A DNA stretch of 64,000 bases, from positions 62,001 through 126,000 of the forward strand of contig NZ_NRRF01000005.1 in assembly GCF_016583565.1 (NCBI RefSeq), written 5' to 3'. The DNA is from Thiocystis violacea. Its GTDB lineage: Bacteria > Pseudomonadota > Gammaproteobacteria > Chromatiales > Chromatiaceae. The notes under the pieces were generated by a model. It saw nothing but the letters and a program-made list of their open reading frames with translations. It made no database searches and had not been told where the DNA came from. This document shows, one piece after another, positions 36,025-45,069 of the stretch. Made by a program: the position numbers and the translations under genes. Position 1 is the first letter of the stretch, and each line of letters starts with the position of its first letter.

Positions 36025-38094
36025 TCAGTTCAACCGCCGCGCCTCGCGCCCGTCGCTCCAGGCGGCAAGCTCGGCGACGGCCAAGGGCTTGGCATAGAGG
36101 TAGCCCTGCGCCAGACAGCAGCCTTCGCGCTCCAGGAAGGCGGCCTGATGGGCCTCTTCCACGCCCTCGGCGACGGTCTCCAGACCCAGACTCCGCGCCA
36201 GGGCGACCACGGCACGCACGATGGCCTCATCGTTCGTGTCGTGCCCGATGTCGTGGACGAACGACTGATCGATCTTGAGCCGATCCAGCGGCAGACGCTT
36301 GAGGTACGCCAAACTGGAATAGCCGGTGCCGAAATCGTCCACCGCAAGCTCGACGCCCAAGTCCTTGAGCGCGGTGAGGACGGAGCAACTGCGCTCGGGG
36401 TCGCGCATCAACAGGGATTCCGTCACTTCCAGCTCGACCCGCCGCGACGCCAGGCGATTGGTTCGCAACATCCGCGCCATGCGCTCGACCACGCCCAGAT
36501 GTTCGATCTCCTTGACCGACAGATTGATCGAGACACGTGGCACCTGGAGCCCGGCACCATCCCAGGCGGCCAACTGACGGCAGGCCGAGCGCCAGACCCA
36601 TGCGCCGATCTCGCCGATGACGCCGATCTCCTCGGCCAAGGGGATGAAACGGTCGGGCGGGATCAGTCCCAGCTCTGGGTGCCGCCAGCGGACCAGTGCC
36701 TCGACCCCCGAGAGCCGCCCGCTCTTCAGATCCAGCTGAGGCTGGTAGTGCAGCACCAGCTCGTCGCGCTCGACCGCCAGGCGCAGGGCGTTCTCCAGCA
36801 TGAGGCGCTCGAAGGCGCCCGCGGTCAGGGCCGGCGTGAAGAACTGAACATCGTTGCGACCCTGCTGCTTGGCCTCGTACATGGCGCGATCGGCGTGGCG
36901 GATGAGGGTGTCGGCGTCGTCCCCGTCACCTGGATAGAGGCTGACCCCGATACTCGCCGTGACCACCAGCGTCTGGCCCGATACGCGCATGGGCTCACTC
37001 AGCACAGTCAACAGCTTGCGTGCGACCCTGGCGACGTCCGGGGCGCTGGATTGGGCCTCGAGCAGGACCACGAACTCGTCGCCGCCGATGCGGGCCAGGG
37101 TGTCCGTCTCGCGCAGGACGCCCATCATGCGCCGGCTGGCCTCTCTGAGCAGCTCATCGCCGGCTGGGTGGCCGAGCGTGTCGTTGACGGTCTTGAAGCG
37201 ATCCAGATCGATGAAGAGCAGCGCGACGGTCTTGGATTCGCGCCGCCCGCCAGCAAGGGCGTGGCTCAACCGCTCATGGAAGAGACTGCGGTTGGGCAGT
37301 CCGGTCAGGGCATCATGATGGGCCAGGAAGTCGATCTGCGCCTGCGCCGCCTTGGTGTTGCTGATGTCGCTGAAGATCTCAACGAAGTTGATGATCTCTC
37401 CCTGGTCATCGCGCACCGCGCTCAAGGTGCTCCACTGGGGGTAGATCTCGCCGTTTTTGCGCCGATTCCAGAGCTCGCCGCGCCAGTGCCCAGCCTCGCT
37501 CAGGGCCGCCCACAGGTCGCGGTAGAAGGACGCCGACTGACGGCCGGATTGCAGCAGCTTGGGGTTCTTGCCCAAGACCTCCGCCGCGGAGTAGCCGGTG
37601 ATCGCCTCGAAGGCGGGATTGACCGAGAGGATGCGCAACTGCGCATCCGTGACCAGGATCCCCTCCGCGGTGTGCTGAAAGGCGCGCTCGGCCAGCCGCA
37701 GCTGTGCCTGGGCCCGATCACGCTCGCGCTGCAGGCGCTGCTGCTCCAGTGCCTGACGCACCGCCTCGCCGAGTCGGGCCGGACGGTCCTTGAGCACATA
37801 GTCGCTCGCGCCCTGGTGCATGGCCGCGATGGCGGCCTCTTCCCCGATGCCGCCGGAGACGATGATGAAGGGGATATCCAGATGACGCTCGCGCAAGAGT
37901 TCAAGTGCGCGCTGGCCGCTGAAGCTCGGCAGGTGCCAGTCGCAGAGAATGACATCCGGCCCCTTCTCCAAGGCGGCAATGTAGTCCGCCTCGGTCTGTA
38001 CGCGCTGCCAGTCCAGCACGAACCCCTCGTCCGCCAGGCGCAGGGCCATCAGCTCGGCGTCGTGGGGCAGGTCTTCGACGATCAGCAGCTTCAT
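36025..38094 (-). CDS. REC-PAS-GGDEF-EAL c-di-GMP signalling protein
   Basis: A 689-residue response-regulator protein. The receiver (1-120) has phospho-acceptor D52 in LCDWHLPS; a PAS domain follows (about 140-255); then GGDEF, with the intact GGDEF signature at about 336-341; then EAL, with the signature EALVRW near 464, NLSVKEIE, LEVTESLLM, VDDFGTGYSSLAYLKRLP and DTNDEAIVRAVV. Both catalytic domains look intact, so it could make or break c-di-GMP. The ATG at 38094 has GGGAG 6 bases ahead. It is the last gene of the sensor operon starting at 41607. Confidence 0.93.
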   Translation of the reverse strand: MKLLIVEDLPHDAELMALRLADEGFVLDWQRVQTEADYIAALEKGPDVILCDWHLPSFSGQRALELLRERHLDIPFIIVSGGIGEEAAIAAMHQGASDYVLKDRPARLGEAVRQALEQQRLQRERDRAQAQLRLAERAFQHTAEGILVTDAQLRILSVNPAFEAITGYSAAEVLGKNPKLLQSGRQSASFYRDLWAALSEAGHWRGELWNRRKNGEIYPQWSTLSAVRDDQGEIINFVEIFSDISNTKAAQAQIDFLAHHDALTGLPNRSLFHERLSHALAGGRRESKTVALLFIDLDRFKTVNDTLGHPAGDELLREASRRMMGVLRETDTLARIGGDEFVVLLEAQSSAPDVARVARKLLTVLSEPMRVSGQTLVVTASIGVSLYPGDGDDADTLIRHADRAMYEAKQQGRNDVQFFTPALTAGAFERLMLENALRLAVERDELVLHYQPQLDLKSGRLSGVEALVRWRHPELGLIPPDRFIPLAEEIGVIGEIGAWVWRSACRQLAAWDGAGLQVPRVSINLSVKEIEHLGVVERMARMLRTNRLASRRVELEVTESLLMRDPERSCSVLTALKDLGVELAVDDFGTGYSSLAYLKRLPLDRLKIDQSFVHDIGHDTNDEAIVRAVVALARSLGLETVAEGVEEAHQAAFLEREGCCLAQGYLYAKPLAVAELAAWSDGREARRLN

Positions 38095-38122
38095 GGGTCG
38101 CTCCCTCGCGTTCATAGCGCTG

Positions 38123-38572
38123 TCATGGCGCTGTCAGTGGCGGCCCGGCATTGAGCGTGAGCCAGTAGTTCGCGATCTCGCGCACCACCTCCACGAAGCC
38201 GGCGAAGGACACGGGCTTGACGAGGTAGGAGTTGGCCCCGCTGTCGTAGGAGAAGACGCGGTCGCCCTCCTCCCGCGAGGATGTCAGGATAACGGTCGGA
38301 ATCCGCTTCACCAGGGGCGCCTCCTTGATCTGACGCAGCACCTCGAAGCCGTCGATCCCCGGCATCTTCAAGTCGAGCAGGATGAGGTCCGGCAGCGGAA
38401 AGCGGTCGCGGTCGGCGTAGTGGCCGACGCCGAAGAGGTAGTCGAGCGCCTTGCGGCCATTCTCCGCGACCTCGATGCGGGTGGAGAGTTTGGCCTCACG
38501 GAAGGCGTCCAAGGTCAGCTCGATGTCCATGCGGCTGTCGTCGACGATCAAGATGGTGGCGATACGGCTCAT
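38123..38572 (-). CDS. Rcp1-like single-domain response regulator
   Basis: A 149-residue receiver with an acidic pair D11-D12, phospho-acceptor D67 in LILLDLKMPG, ILTSS and K in YLVKPV. The insertion DYLFGVGHYADRDRFPLPDL before the acceptor is typical of the Rcp1 class that pairs with phytochrome- or PAS-type kinases. It likely relays phosphate from the kinase encoded 14 bases upstream. No DNA-binding domain is present. Confidence 0.92.
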   Translation of the reverse strand: MSRIATILIVDDSRMDIELTLDAFREAKLSTRIEVAENGRKALDYLFGVGHYADRDRFPLPDLILLDLKMPGIDGFEVLRQIKEAPLVKRIPTVILTSSREEGDRVFSYDSGANSYLVKPVSFAGFVEVVREIANYWLTLNAGPPLTAP

Positions 38573-38585
38573 GCCCGTGCTCCTA

Positions 38586-40595
38586 TCATGCGGACTCAGT
38601 GGCGGCCGGCAGGGTCACGGTGAACCGGCTCCCGGATCCGGGGCTGGATTCGACCCTGACCTCGCCATTCATGAGATGTGCCGCCTTGCTCACGATCGCC
38701 AGGCCGATGCCCGTGCCAGGATAGCTATCCTGATCGTGCAACCGCTGGAAGACCTTGAAGATCTTGTCGTGATAGGCGGAGTCGATGCCGATGCCCTGAT
38801 CGGCCACGCTGAGCTGGATGTGGCTCCCATGACTCTCCGCCGCGATGGTGATGTCGGGCGCCTCATCGCCCCGACGATAGATCAGGGCATTGTCGAGCAG
38901 GTTGTTGAGCACCTGCCCGATGAGGGTCGGATCCCCGAGCGGCGTCGCCAGCGGCGCGAGCACCTGGATGCGGGCCCTGGTCTCGGCGATTCGCTCGCCG
39001 AAGGTGGACTGAAGCCCCTCGATGATGGGCGCCAGCTCGACCGGGCGGAGTCGGATGGCACCCCGCCCCAGGCGCGAGTAGTCCAGCAGGTCGTCGATCA
39101 GGGTACCCATGTGGCTGCCCGCGTCGACCACGTTGTCAAGATAATGACGCCCCTCATCGTTGAGGGCATCACGGTGCCGGCGGGCGAGGATCTGGGCGAA
39201 GCCGGTGACCGCTCGCAGAGGCGCGCGCAGGTCGTGCGAGACGGAGTAGACGAAGGACTCCAACGCCTCGTTGGCGGCCTGAAGTTCCGCGGTACGGTCG
39301 CTCACGCGCTGCTCCAGCTCGGCATTCAGCCGCAGGATCTCCTCTTCAGCCCCTTTGCGCTCGGTGATGTCGCGCCCGACACCGATGATGGCGGTCACCT
39401 GGCCCTGCCGGTCGGTGATTGCGGTATCCATCCAGCCGAGCCAACGCCAGCCGTTGATGGTCATGGCGCGCTGCTCCACGTAGGCGACATAGGGCGGCGC
39501 GAACAGCGCCTCTATCGCCTTGGCGGTGCTCGCCCGGTCGTCCTCGTGGACCAGCGGCATGAAGGTCTGGCCCAGTAGCTCGGCCTCGCTCTTGCCGAAG
39601 AGACGGCAATAGGAGGGGCTCACGAACTCGAAGCGACCCTCTGCACCGATCTTGACGACCAGGTCCATCTGGTTGTCGACCAGCAGCCGATACTTTTCCT
39701 CGCTCGCGCGCAAGGCCAGCTCGGCCTGCTTGCGCTGGGTGTTGTCCTGATAGATGGCGACGATCTCGCCGCCTGGGATCTTGAACACATAGTTTTCGAG
39801 CCAGAGCGAGAGAGGCGCGTCCTGGTAGAGACTGCTGGGATGATGCTCAGGCTCGCCGCTGCGCCAGACACGCTGAAAGACCGCGAACAGCCCCATGGAT
39901 TCGACCGCCGGAAAGACCTCGCGCACCAGGCGTCCGATGATCTGCGCCCTGGCGATGCCGCCGATCTGTTCGGCGGCGTGGTTGTATTCCTTGAATCTGA
40001 AATCCTCACCGTTCCCCACCACCTCATAGACCGCAACCCCGTCGCTCATGCTCTCGACCAGCCCGCGGTAGCGGGCCTCGCGCTCGCGCAGGGCCGACTC
40101 GGCCGCCTTCGCGTCTTCGAGCACGCTCAAGAGGGCGCGTCGGGAGCGTTCGGCGCGATCGAGCGACTGCTGGATCGTAGTGTGAGCGGCACGGTTCTGG
40201 GCTTCGATGCGCTTACGCTCGGTGATGTCCAGCACGAAGCCGAACAGCTCCGCGCCGTCGCCGTCGATGGCGTGGCCGTGTTCCCAAACCCACCGCTCCT
40301 GCCCACTCGCCGTGCGGATGCGGTACTCCAGCTGGAAGTCGACGTCGTTTGTCAGTGCCTGCTGCACCTGTGCCCAGACGGCATCCCGATCATCCGGGTG
40401 AATCAGTTCCGCATAGCGCGGCCCGGTCTCCCCGACCAGCGCCTCCGGTGGATAACCCGTCAGGTCGTGGCAACCCGCGCTGACATAGGACAGGGTCCAC
40501 TGTCTGTCATTGCGGCAACGGTAGAGCATGCCCGGAAGATGGGCCAAAAGGCTGTCGTAGAGACCCGCGCCCAAGGCGTCGGCGGCATCAGTCAT
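38586..40595 (-). CDS. multi-PAS sensor histidine kinase
   Basis: A 669-residue soluble kinase. Three PAS regions are recognisable (about 15-125, 175-300, 305-425), the first containing YRCRNDRQWTLSYVSAGCHD. The HisKA box is SHDLRAPLRAVTGF with H454, and the ATPase part has NNLLDNALIY and DQGIGID with GTGIGLAIV. The start at 40595 has GGAGG 8 bases ahead; the frame extends to 40844 but overlaps the previous gene without protein character. Its start overlaps the stop of the PAS protein by 8 bases, so they are probably coupled. It likely phosphorylates the Rcp1-like receiver downstream. Confidence 0.92.
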   Translation of the reverse strand: MTDAADALGAGLYDSLLAHLPGMLYRCRNDRQWTLSYVSAGCHDLTGYPPEALVGETGPRYAELIHPDDRDAVWAQVQQALTNDVDFQLEYRIRTASGQERWVWEHGHAIDGDGAELFGFVLDITERKRIEAQNRAAHTTIQQSLDRAERSRRALLSVLEDAKAAESALREREARYRGLVESMSDGVAVYEVVGNGEDFRFKEYNHAAEQIGGIARAQIIGRLVREVFPAVESMGLFAVFQRVWRSGEPEHHPSSLYQDAPLSLWLENYVFKIPGGEIVAIYQDNTQRKQAELALRASEEKYRLLVDNQMDLVVKIGAEGRFEFVSPSYCRLFGKSEAELLGQTFMPLVHEDDRASTAKAIEALFAPPYVAYVEQRAMTINGWRWLGWMDTAITDRQGQVTAIIGVGRDITERKGAEEEILRLNAELEQRVSDRTAELQAANEALESFVYSVSHDLRAPLRAVTGFAQILARRHRDALNDEGRHYLDNVVDAGSHMGTLIDDLLDYSRLGRGAIRLRPVELAPIIEGLQSTFGERIAETRARIQVLAPLATPLGDPTLIGQVLNNLLDNALIYRRGDEAPDITIAAESHGSHIQLSVADQGIGIDSAYHDKIFKVFQRLHDQDSYPGTGIGLAIVSKAAHLMNGEVRVESSPGSGSRFTVTLPAATESA

Positions 40596-41607
40596 GGTCG
40601 AGGCCTCCTTGCGCTGCCTCCGCACGGGTGCTGGCATAGCGCGGCGCTCGCCCCAGCTCGGCCAGCAGTGTATTGACCTCCTGCTTGAGCGCCAGAATCC
40701 GCTCCTCGCGGCCGAGGACGACGTCGTGCCAGCGGCGCAGCTCATCGAGCTGCGCCTGAAGGGTGGCCTCGGCCTGGCGGCGCTCGGTGACATCCGTGGA
40801 GAAGATCTGGGCCAGGGGCTCTGCCCCGTCGGTACCCGCGACACAGTGGATCCGCGAGATCAGCCAGCGCTTACCCGTGGGAAAGCTCACCTCGTCTTCG
40901 TACTCGGTGGTGCGGCCGGTGTCGATCGCCCGCCTCACACGATCGGCGTACTCATCTCCAAACTCATCATGAAGCGACTGGAAGCGCTTGCCGACGAAAT
41001 CCTCGGGCTCGCCGCCGAAGAGATGCGCGACCTTGCGGTTCATGAGTCGACACACGCCGTCACGATCGTAGACGGACAGCAGACCGTCCGCGCACTCGAA
41101 CAACTGGCGGTAGCACGCCTCGCTGCGGCGCAGGGCGTCTTCCGTCGCCTTGCGCTCGGTGATGTCGTGACCAATGCCCAGAACGCCAATGAGCCGACCA
41201 ACGGCGTCGTAAATGGGGGTCTTGGTGGTCTGCAACAGGACGCGGCGGCCGTCGTCGGCAAGGGTGATCCATTCCTCGTTGCACTTGGGTCCGCCAGCGG
41301 CGATGGCCTCGCGGTCATGGTCGCGGAAGAAATCGGCAAGCTCGTCGCCCACGAAATCGTGGTCTGTCCGACCGACGATCTGGGACTCCTTGGCGCCGAA
41401 GAATCGCTCGAAGGCCGGGTTGCAGGCGAGATAGAGCCCGTCGGGATCCTTCAGCCAAATGAGATCCGGGAGGGTGTCGATCAGGGTGCGCAGCCGACCC
41501 TCACTGGCCATCAAGGCGGCATCGATCCGCGGCGGGTTGCTCAAGGAAGACACTCCAATTGTCCAAAACTGGTTGGGAACGGCAAGCCGCTGAACCAGGC
41601 GCCTCAT
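40588..41607 (-). CDS. PAS-PAS protein without kinase domain
   Basis: About 339 residues with two PAS/PAC domains (about 35-155 with LIWLKDPDGLYLACNPAFER and GIGHDITERK; about 160-285 with VYDRDGVCRLMNRKVAHLFG and FSTDVTERR), then a short coiled coil ending in LRRWHDVVLGREERILALKQ. That tail is common in PAS proteins encoded next to kinases. There is no transmitter or output domain. The ATG at 41607 has no ribosome site, whereas a TTG at 41544 has GGAG 8 bases ahead and may be the true start. It probably modulates the following kinase. Confidence 0.8.
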   Translation of the reverse strand: MRRLVQRLAVPNQFWTIGVSSLSNPPRIDAALMASEGRLRTLIDTLPDLIWLKDPDGLYLACNPAFERFFGAKESQIVGRTDHDFVGDELADFFRDHDREAIAAGGPKCNEEWITLADDGRRVLLQTTKTPIYDAVGRLIGVLGIGHDITERKATEDALRRSEACYRQLFECADGLLSVYDRDGVCRLMNRKVAHLFGGEPEDFVGKRFQSLHDEFGDEYADRVRRAIDTGRTTEYEDEVSFPTGKRWLISRIHCVAGTDGAEPLAQIFSTDVTERRQAEATLQAQLDELRRWHDVVLGREERILALKQEVNTLLAELGRAPRYASTRAEAAQGGLDHD

Positions 41608-41926
41608 GCGCCGCCGCTTCCCTCGTCAAGAACCATGCCCCCTCTCGAGCATGGGCGCTCACCGGCTCGTTCGCCCGACGCGGGGGCCTGGTCCGCCGCG
41701 AAGCGGGCCATCGACATGCCGCAACCAACACGCAATGACCAGCGGAAAGCATACTGCAAGCGACCCGAACTGGGGAGCAGGCTCAGACGAACGCTCAGGC
41801 GCGCCGACAGCCTGCCTCAGTACCGCCGCCAGCGCCTGAGCCGTGCTGGCCTGATTTCTGCTTTTCACCTCGCAAAGGCCCAGACACCAGGGGCCAAGCC
41901 ACTGACACCCGAATGGAAGGCCCATC
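41608..41926. other. 319-base divergent promoter region
   Basis: This gap separates the minus-strand sensor operon from the plus-strand ZorA/ZorB-like pair. Open frames here are short and lack protein character. I saw no strong promoter consensus, long repeat or RNA gene. Both operons must be expressed from within or near it. Confidence 0.4.
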
Positions 41927-43021
41927 ATGTTCGAACTGATTGCCCTGGGCGTCGTGAAGGCGCTGGAAAGCATGGACTCCACCACCGTCACCGGACTCTT
42001 CGTTCTGGTGATGCTGGCCCTCTTCGGCCTCGCCCTGACGGGGATCCTGCGCCGGCGCGCCGTCGCCTTCTATCAGAGCACGCCCACGCTGCTCACCACC
42101 CTCGGCATCCTGGGCACCTTCCTCGGGATCGCCATCGGGCTCCTGGACTTCGATTCCAGCCGCATCGAATACAGCATTCCCCTGTTGCTGAACGGCCTCA
42201 AGCTCGCCTTCACCACCAGTATCGTCGGCATCCTGCTCTCCGCCTGTCTGCGACTGGTACTGGTCCTCGGGCGCGACGGCAGACAGGCGCGGCAGCCTGC
42301 GTCAGCCGCCGATGAATCCGCCGAAAACGTCAATCTCCTGACGCTCATCGTCCGTCAGACAGAGGTTGCGGACGCACAGTTGACGGCGACGCTCCAGCTC
42401 GGCGAGCAGGTGAGCCGCATGGACGAGCGCTTGATCCAGACTCTGGAGCGTCAGCATCAGAGCCACCTGGCGGCGATGCAGGGCTTCGCGGAGCAGCTCA
42501 GCGAGATGGGCTCGCGCCAGCTGATCGCCGCCCTGGAGTCCGTCATCCACGACTTCAACAGCAACCTCGGCGAGCAGTTCGGCGAGAACTTCCGCCGGCT
42601 CGACGGCGCCGTCGAGAAGCTCCTCGACTGGCAGGAGCAGTACCGCAGGCACATGGAAGGACTCGGCGAGCAGATCGATCACGCGATCGAGGGCATCGCC
42701 CGATCCCAGGACAGTCTGCAGGCAATGACCCAGCAGGCACGCCAGATCTCCAGCCATGTCGAAGACCAGGAAGCCACCATGCTTGCCCTGCGCCGCGAGA
42801 CCATGGAGCTGGAGGCCCTGCTCGGCAGCATCGCCGAGCTGCGCGACAAGGCCAAGCAGGCCTTCCCGGCCATCGACCAACGCCTGAACGCCATGTTGGA
42901 GAGCATCGAAAACGCGGTTCTCTCCGGACTGAGCACGCAGCAGCGGCTTGGGCAATACGGCATGGAGGGCGGCGCCTTTGGCGACGCCCGCAATGAGCGT
43001 CCAGCGAGGGCACAGGCATGA
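41927..43021 (+). CDS. ZorA-like MotA/ExbB-family channel protein with long coiled-coil tail
   Basis: A 364-residue protein. Three membrane helices (about 20-42, 52-74, 94-117) contain PTLLTTLGILGTFLGIAIGL and IPLLLNGLKLAFTTSIVG, the pattern of ZorA and related MotA/TolQ/ExbB proteins rather than flagellar MotA. A tail of about 245 residues is mostly coiled coil (MDERLIQTLERQHQSHLAAM, MEGLGEQIDHAIEGIARSQD). In Zorya, ZorA and ZorB form a peptidoglycan-anchored, ion-driven motor that senses phage. The stop overlaps the next start by 4 bases. No ZorC, ZorD or ZorE is nearby, so an antiphage role is unproven. Confidence 0.8.
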   Translation: MFELIALGVVKALESMDSTTVTGLFVLVMLALFGLALTGILRRRAVAFYQSTPTLLTTLGILGTFLGIAIGLLDFDSSRIEYSIPLLLNGLKLAFTTSIVGILLSACLRLVLVLGRDGRQARQPASAADESAENVNLLTLIVRQTEVADAQLTATLQLGEQVSRMDERLIQTLERQHQSHLAAMQGFAEQLSEMGSRQLIAALESVIHDFNSNLGEQFGENFRRLDGAVEKLLDWQEQYRRHMEGLGEQIDHAIEGIARSQDSLQAMTQQARQISSHVEDQEATMLALRRETMELEALLGSIAELRDKAKQAFPAIDQRLNAMLESIENAVLSGLSTQQRLGQYGMEGGAFGDARNERPARAQA

Positions 43022-43785
43022 GCGCACTCCTCGCCCCCTTCCGCACCACCGCGGCGGCCCCGGAGGACGACAGCCATTGGCTGGTGGTCTCCGACCTCAT
43101 GGCGACCCTGATGATGATCTTCCTCTTCCTGTCGGTGCTCTACATGGCCCAGGTCGAGCGCACCCATCTGGTGGAGACCGAAGTCAGAACGACCGCCGCC
43201 GAGTCGCGACAGGCCATCTATCGCGCCCTGGACGATGAATTTCGCGACGACCTGCCGCGTTGGAACGCCGAGTTGGTCGAGGCCACGCTGACGCTGCGCT
43301 TCCGCGAGCCTGACGTGCTCTTCGATCGCAGCTCGTCGCGAATCAAGCCCGAGTTCGAGGCGATCCTGCGCGACTTCCTGCCGCGCTACCTCGCCCAGCT
43401 CAGCGCCTTCGAGGGCGTCATCCGCGAGATCCGGATCGAAGGCCATACGTCGAGCGAATGGAGTGCCGACACAACGCCGCTGCAGGCCTACTTCCTCAAC
43501 ATGGATCTGAGCCAGCAACGCACGCAGGCGGTACTGAAATTCGCCTATGGCCTGGAGGGACTGGCGGGCGAGACCTGGTTCCGGGATCGCGTCGCCGCCG
43601 TCGGACTCTCCTCCTCGCGACTGGTCTACGACCGTGACGGGCATGAAGACGCCGAGGCCTCGCGCCGGGTCGAGTTCAGCGTCCTGACGAATTTCGAATC
43701 CAAGCTCTTGGAACCGATCCGGCTGAAGACCACCGCGGGACAGGCACCCGAGACGCTGAAACCACAGCTTGCGTCGGGCCAATAG
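43018..43785 (+). CDS. ZorB-like OmpA/MotB-family protein
   Basis: A 255-residue protein. A short cytoplasmic N-terminus is followed by VVSDLMATLMMIFLFLSVLYM, one membrane helix with D26 at its base, in the position of the ion-carrying residue. The periplasmic OmpA-like domain has PDVLFDRSSSRIKPEFEAIL, IREIRIEGHTSSEW and LNMDLSQQRTQAVLKFAYGL, then ASRRVEFSVLTN. This is the sequence style of ZorB-type proteins, not of MotB or MotD in this window. It overlaps the ZorA-like gene by 4 bases and is followed by a double-hairpin repeat. Confidence 0.8.
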   Translation: MSALLAPFRTTAAAPEDDSHWLVVSDLMATLMMIFLFLSVLYMAQVERTHLVETEVRTTAAESRQAIYRALDDEFRDDLPRWNAELVEATLTLRFREPDVLFDRSSSRIKPEFEAILRDFLPRYLAQLSAFEGVIREIRIEGHTSSEWSADTTPLQAYFLNMDLSQQRTQAVLKFAYGLEGLAGETWFRDRVAAVGLSSSRLVYDRDGHEDAEASRRVEFSVLTNFESKLLEPIRLKTTAGQAPETLKPQLASGQ

Positions 43786-43796
43786 AGACAGATCGG

Positions 43797-43949
43797 TAGG
43801 ATGGGCAAAGTCCGCGCTCCGGGCGTGAATGCCGTCCCAGCGCTGCGCGGACGTGCCCATCTTGCAAGGCTCTGAGCTGGGATGATGGGCACGCCCGTCG
43901 AGCTTGAGTGCTCCGAAAGAAGCTCATCGCGCGGGCTTTGCCCATCCTC
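43797..43949. repeat. GATGGGC double-hairpin element, copy A
   Basis: About 153 bases. Outer arms AGGATGGGCAAAG (43798-43810) and CTTTGCCCATCCT (43936-43948) are perfectly inverted. Inner arms GTGCCCATC (43853) and GATGGGCAC (43884) make two side-by-side hairpins. It lies between the convergent ZorB-like and HDOD genes. Copies B (54252) and C (61491) share the design and most of the sequence. Confidence 0.85.
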
Positions 43950-43970
43950 TCATCGCCAAAGCGAATCCCT

Positions 43971-44843
43971 TCAATCCGCCAGACTGGGGTTGCGCAGGGC
44001 CTCCACCGCCAACACCTGCTGCTGCGCCGTATCGATGATCTCCAGCAGCACCTCGGTGGAAACGCCGAGCTGTGTCAGGACCTGGGGCTCGATGGGTGGG
44101 GCGTCACGCAGATCCCTGGAATCCAGCTCCGCGAGGTGGGCCAAGGTGTTGGCGACATGGACCAGCCCGACCGGGAGCCTGAATTCCTCCGGCGCGGCCA
44201 GTGGCGCATGGTGATAGTGCAGACAGGCGCAGAGGCTCTCCGGCAGGCCCCAATGCTCGGCGAGCGCGGCCCCCAACTCGGCGTGGTCGAAGCCCAGCTC
44301 CGAGCGCTCGGCATCCTGAGGCGAGACCGAGGCCGGCTCGCTCAGGCTGGCGAGGAAGGCCTTGTGTGCCGCCTCGGGCTCCTGGGTGAAGAGGATGAGA
44401 AGCCCCAGGTCATGCAGCAGTCCGCCGAGGAAGACGTTCCCCGCATGGGATGGCGATACCCGCTCCGCCAGGAGGCGGGCGATGGTCGCGCAGTATGAGG
44501 AATGCCGCCAGAACAGCTCGAGCGGCAAGAGGGTTTGGGTCGGCAGCCGATCCGATGCCTGGGTCACGGCACCCGCAATCACCAGGCGGCGCAAATGATC
44601 TCGCCCCAGCAGCATGATGGCGCGCTCGACCGAGTCGACCGTGCGCGCCGGCGCGAACGCCGGGCTGTTGGCCAAGCGAAGCAGGATGGCGACCAGGGCC
44701 GGATCCTGCGCCAGGACATTGGCGATCTGAGCCTGACTGCTGTTGGGGTTGTCCAGCAACCGCAGGATCTCGCCGACCACCCGAGGGATGGCGAGCAAGC
44801 GCCCGGTTTTCTTGATCAGCGCTTCAAGAGGTGGTGATGACAC
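43971..44843 (-). CDS. HDOD-domain signalling protein
   Basis: A 290-residue single HDOD domain: LLAIPRVVGEILRLLDNPNS, VLAQDPALVAILLRLANSPA, IMLLGRDHLRRLVIAG, and an intact HD pair in GGLLHDLGLLILF. HDOD proteins act in stress, motility and c-di-GMP pathways, mostly without known catalysis. I set the start at GTG 44843 (VSSPPLEALIKKTGRL), with GGAG 10 bases ahead; the frame is open further upstream to 45002 but Arg-rich and not protein-like there. It is followed by repeat element A. Confidence 0.8.
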   Translation of the reverse strand: MSSPPLEALIKKTGRLLAIPRVVGEILRLLDNPNSSQAQIANVLAQDPALVAILLRLANSPAFAPARTVDSVERAIMLLGRDHLRRLVIAGAVTQASDRLPTQTLLPLELFWRHSSYCATIARLLAERVSPSHAGNVFLGGLLHDLGLLILFTQEPEAAHKAFLASLSEPASVSPQDAERSELGFDHAELGAALAEHWGLPESLCACLHYHHAPLAAPEEFRLPVGLVHVANTLAHLAELDSRDLRDAPPIEPQVLTQLGVSTEVLLEIIDTAQQQVLAVEALRNPSLAD

Positions 44844-45069
44844 GCGTGCTTGACTCCCAATCCCAAGAACCGAACGGCCTCGTCTGCCGGTATCGGATCG
44901 CACCCGACGGGGTCGATCCTGGCTCGGATCGCGCGAGAGACGATGCGAGCAGGCGACGAAGAAAGACGCGCGAACCCTGAGTTCCCGCGCCGAGACGGGC
45001 ACTCCACCCGCGGTGCGACGGACGCCCGGTCGCGGCGGGGCGCCGCTCCCACTGATCGACCATCGCCAA

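Noticed and set aside
41927..43785. Calling a complete Zorya defence system
   Set aside because: No ZorC, ZorD or ZorE gene is present on either side. Only the motor pair is supported.
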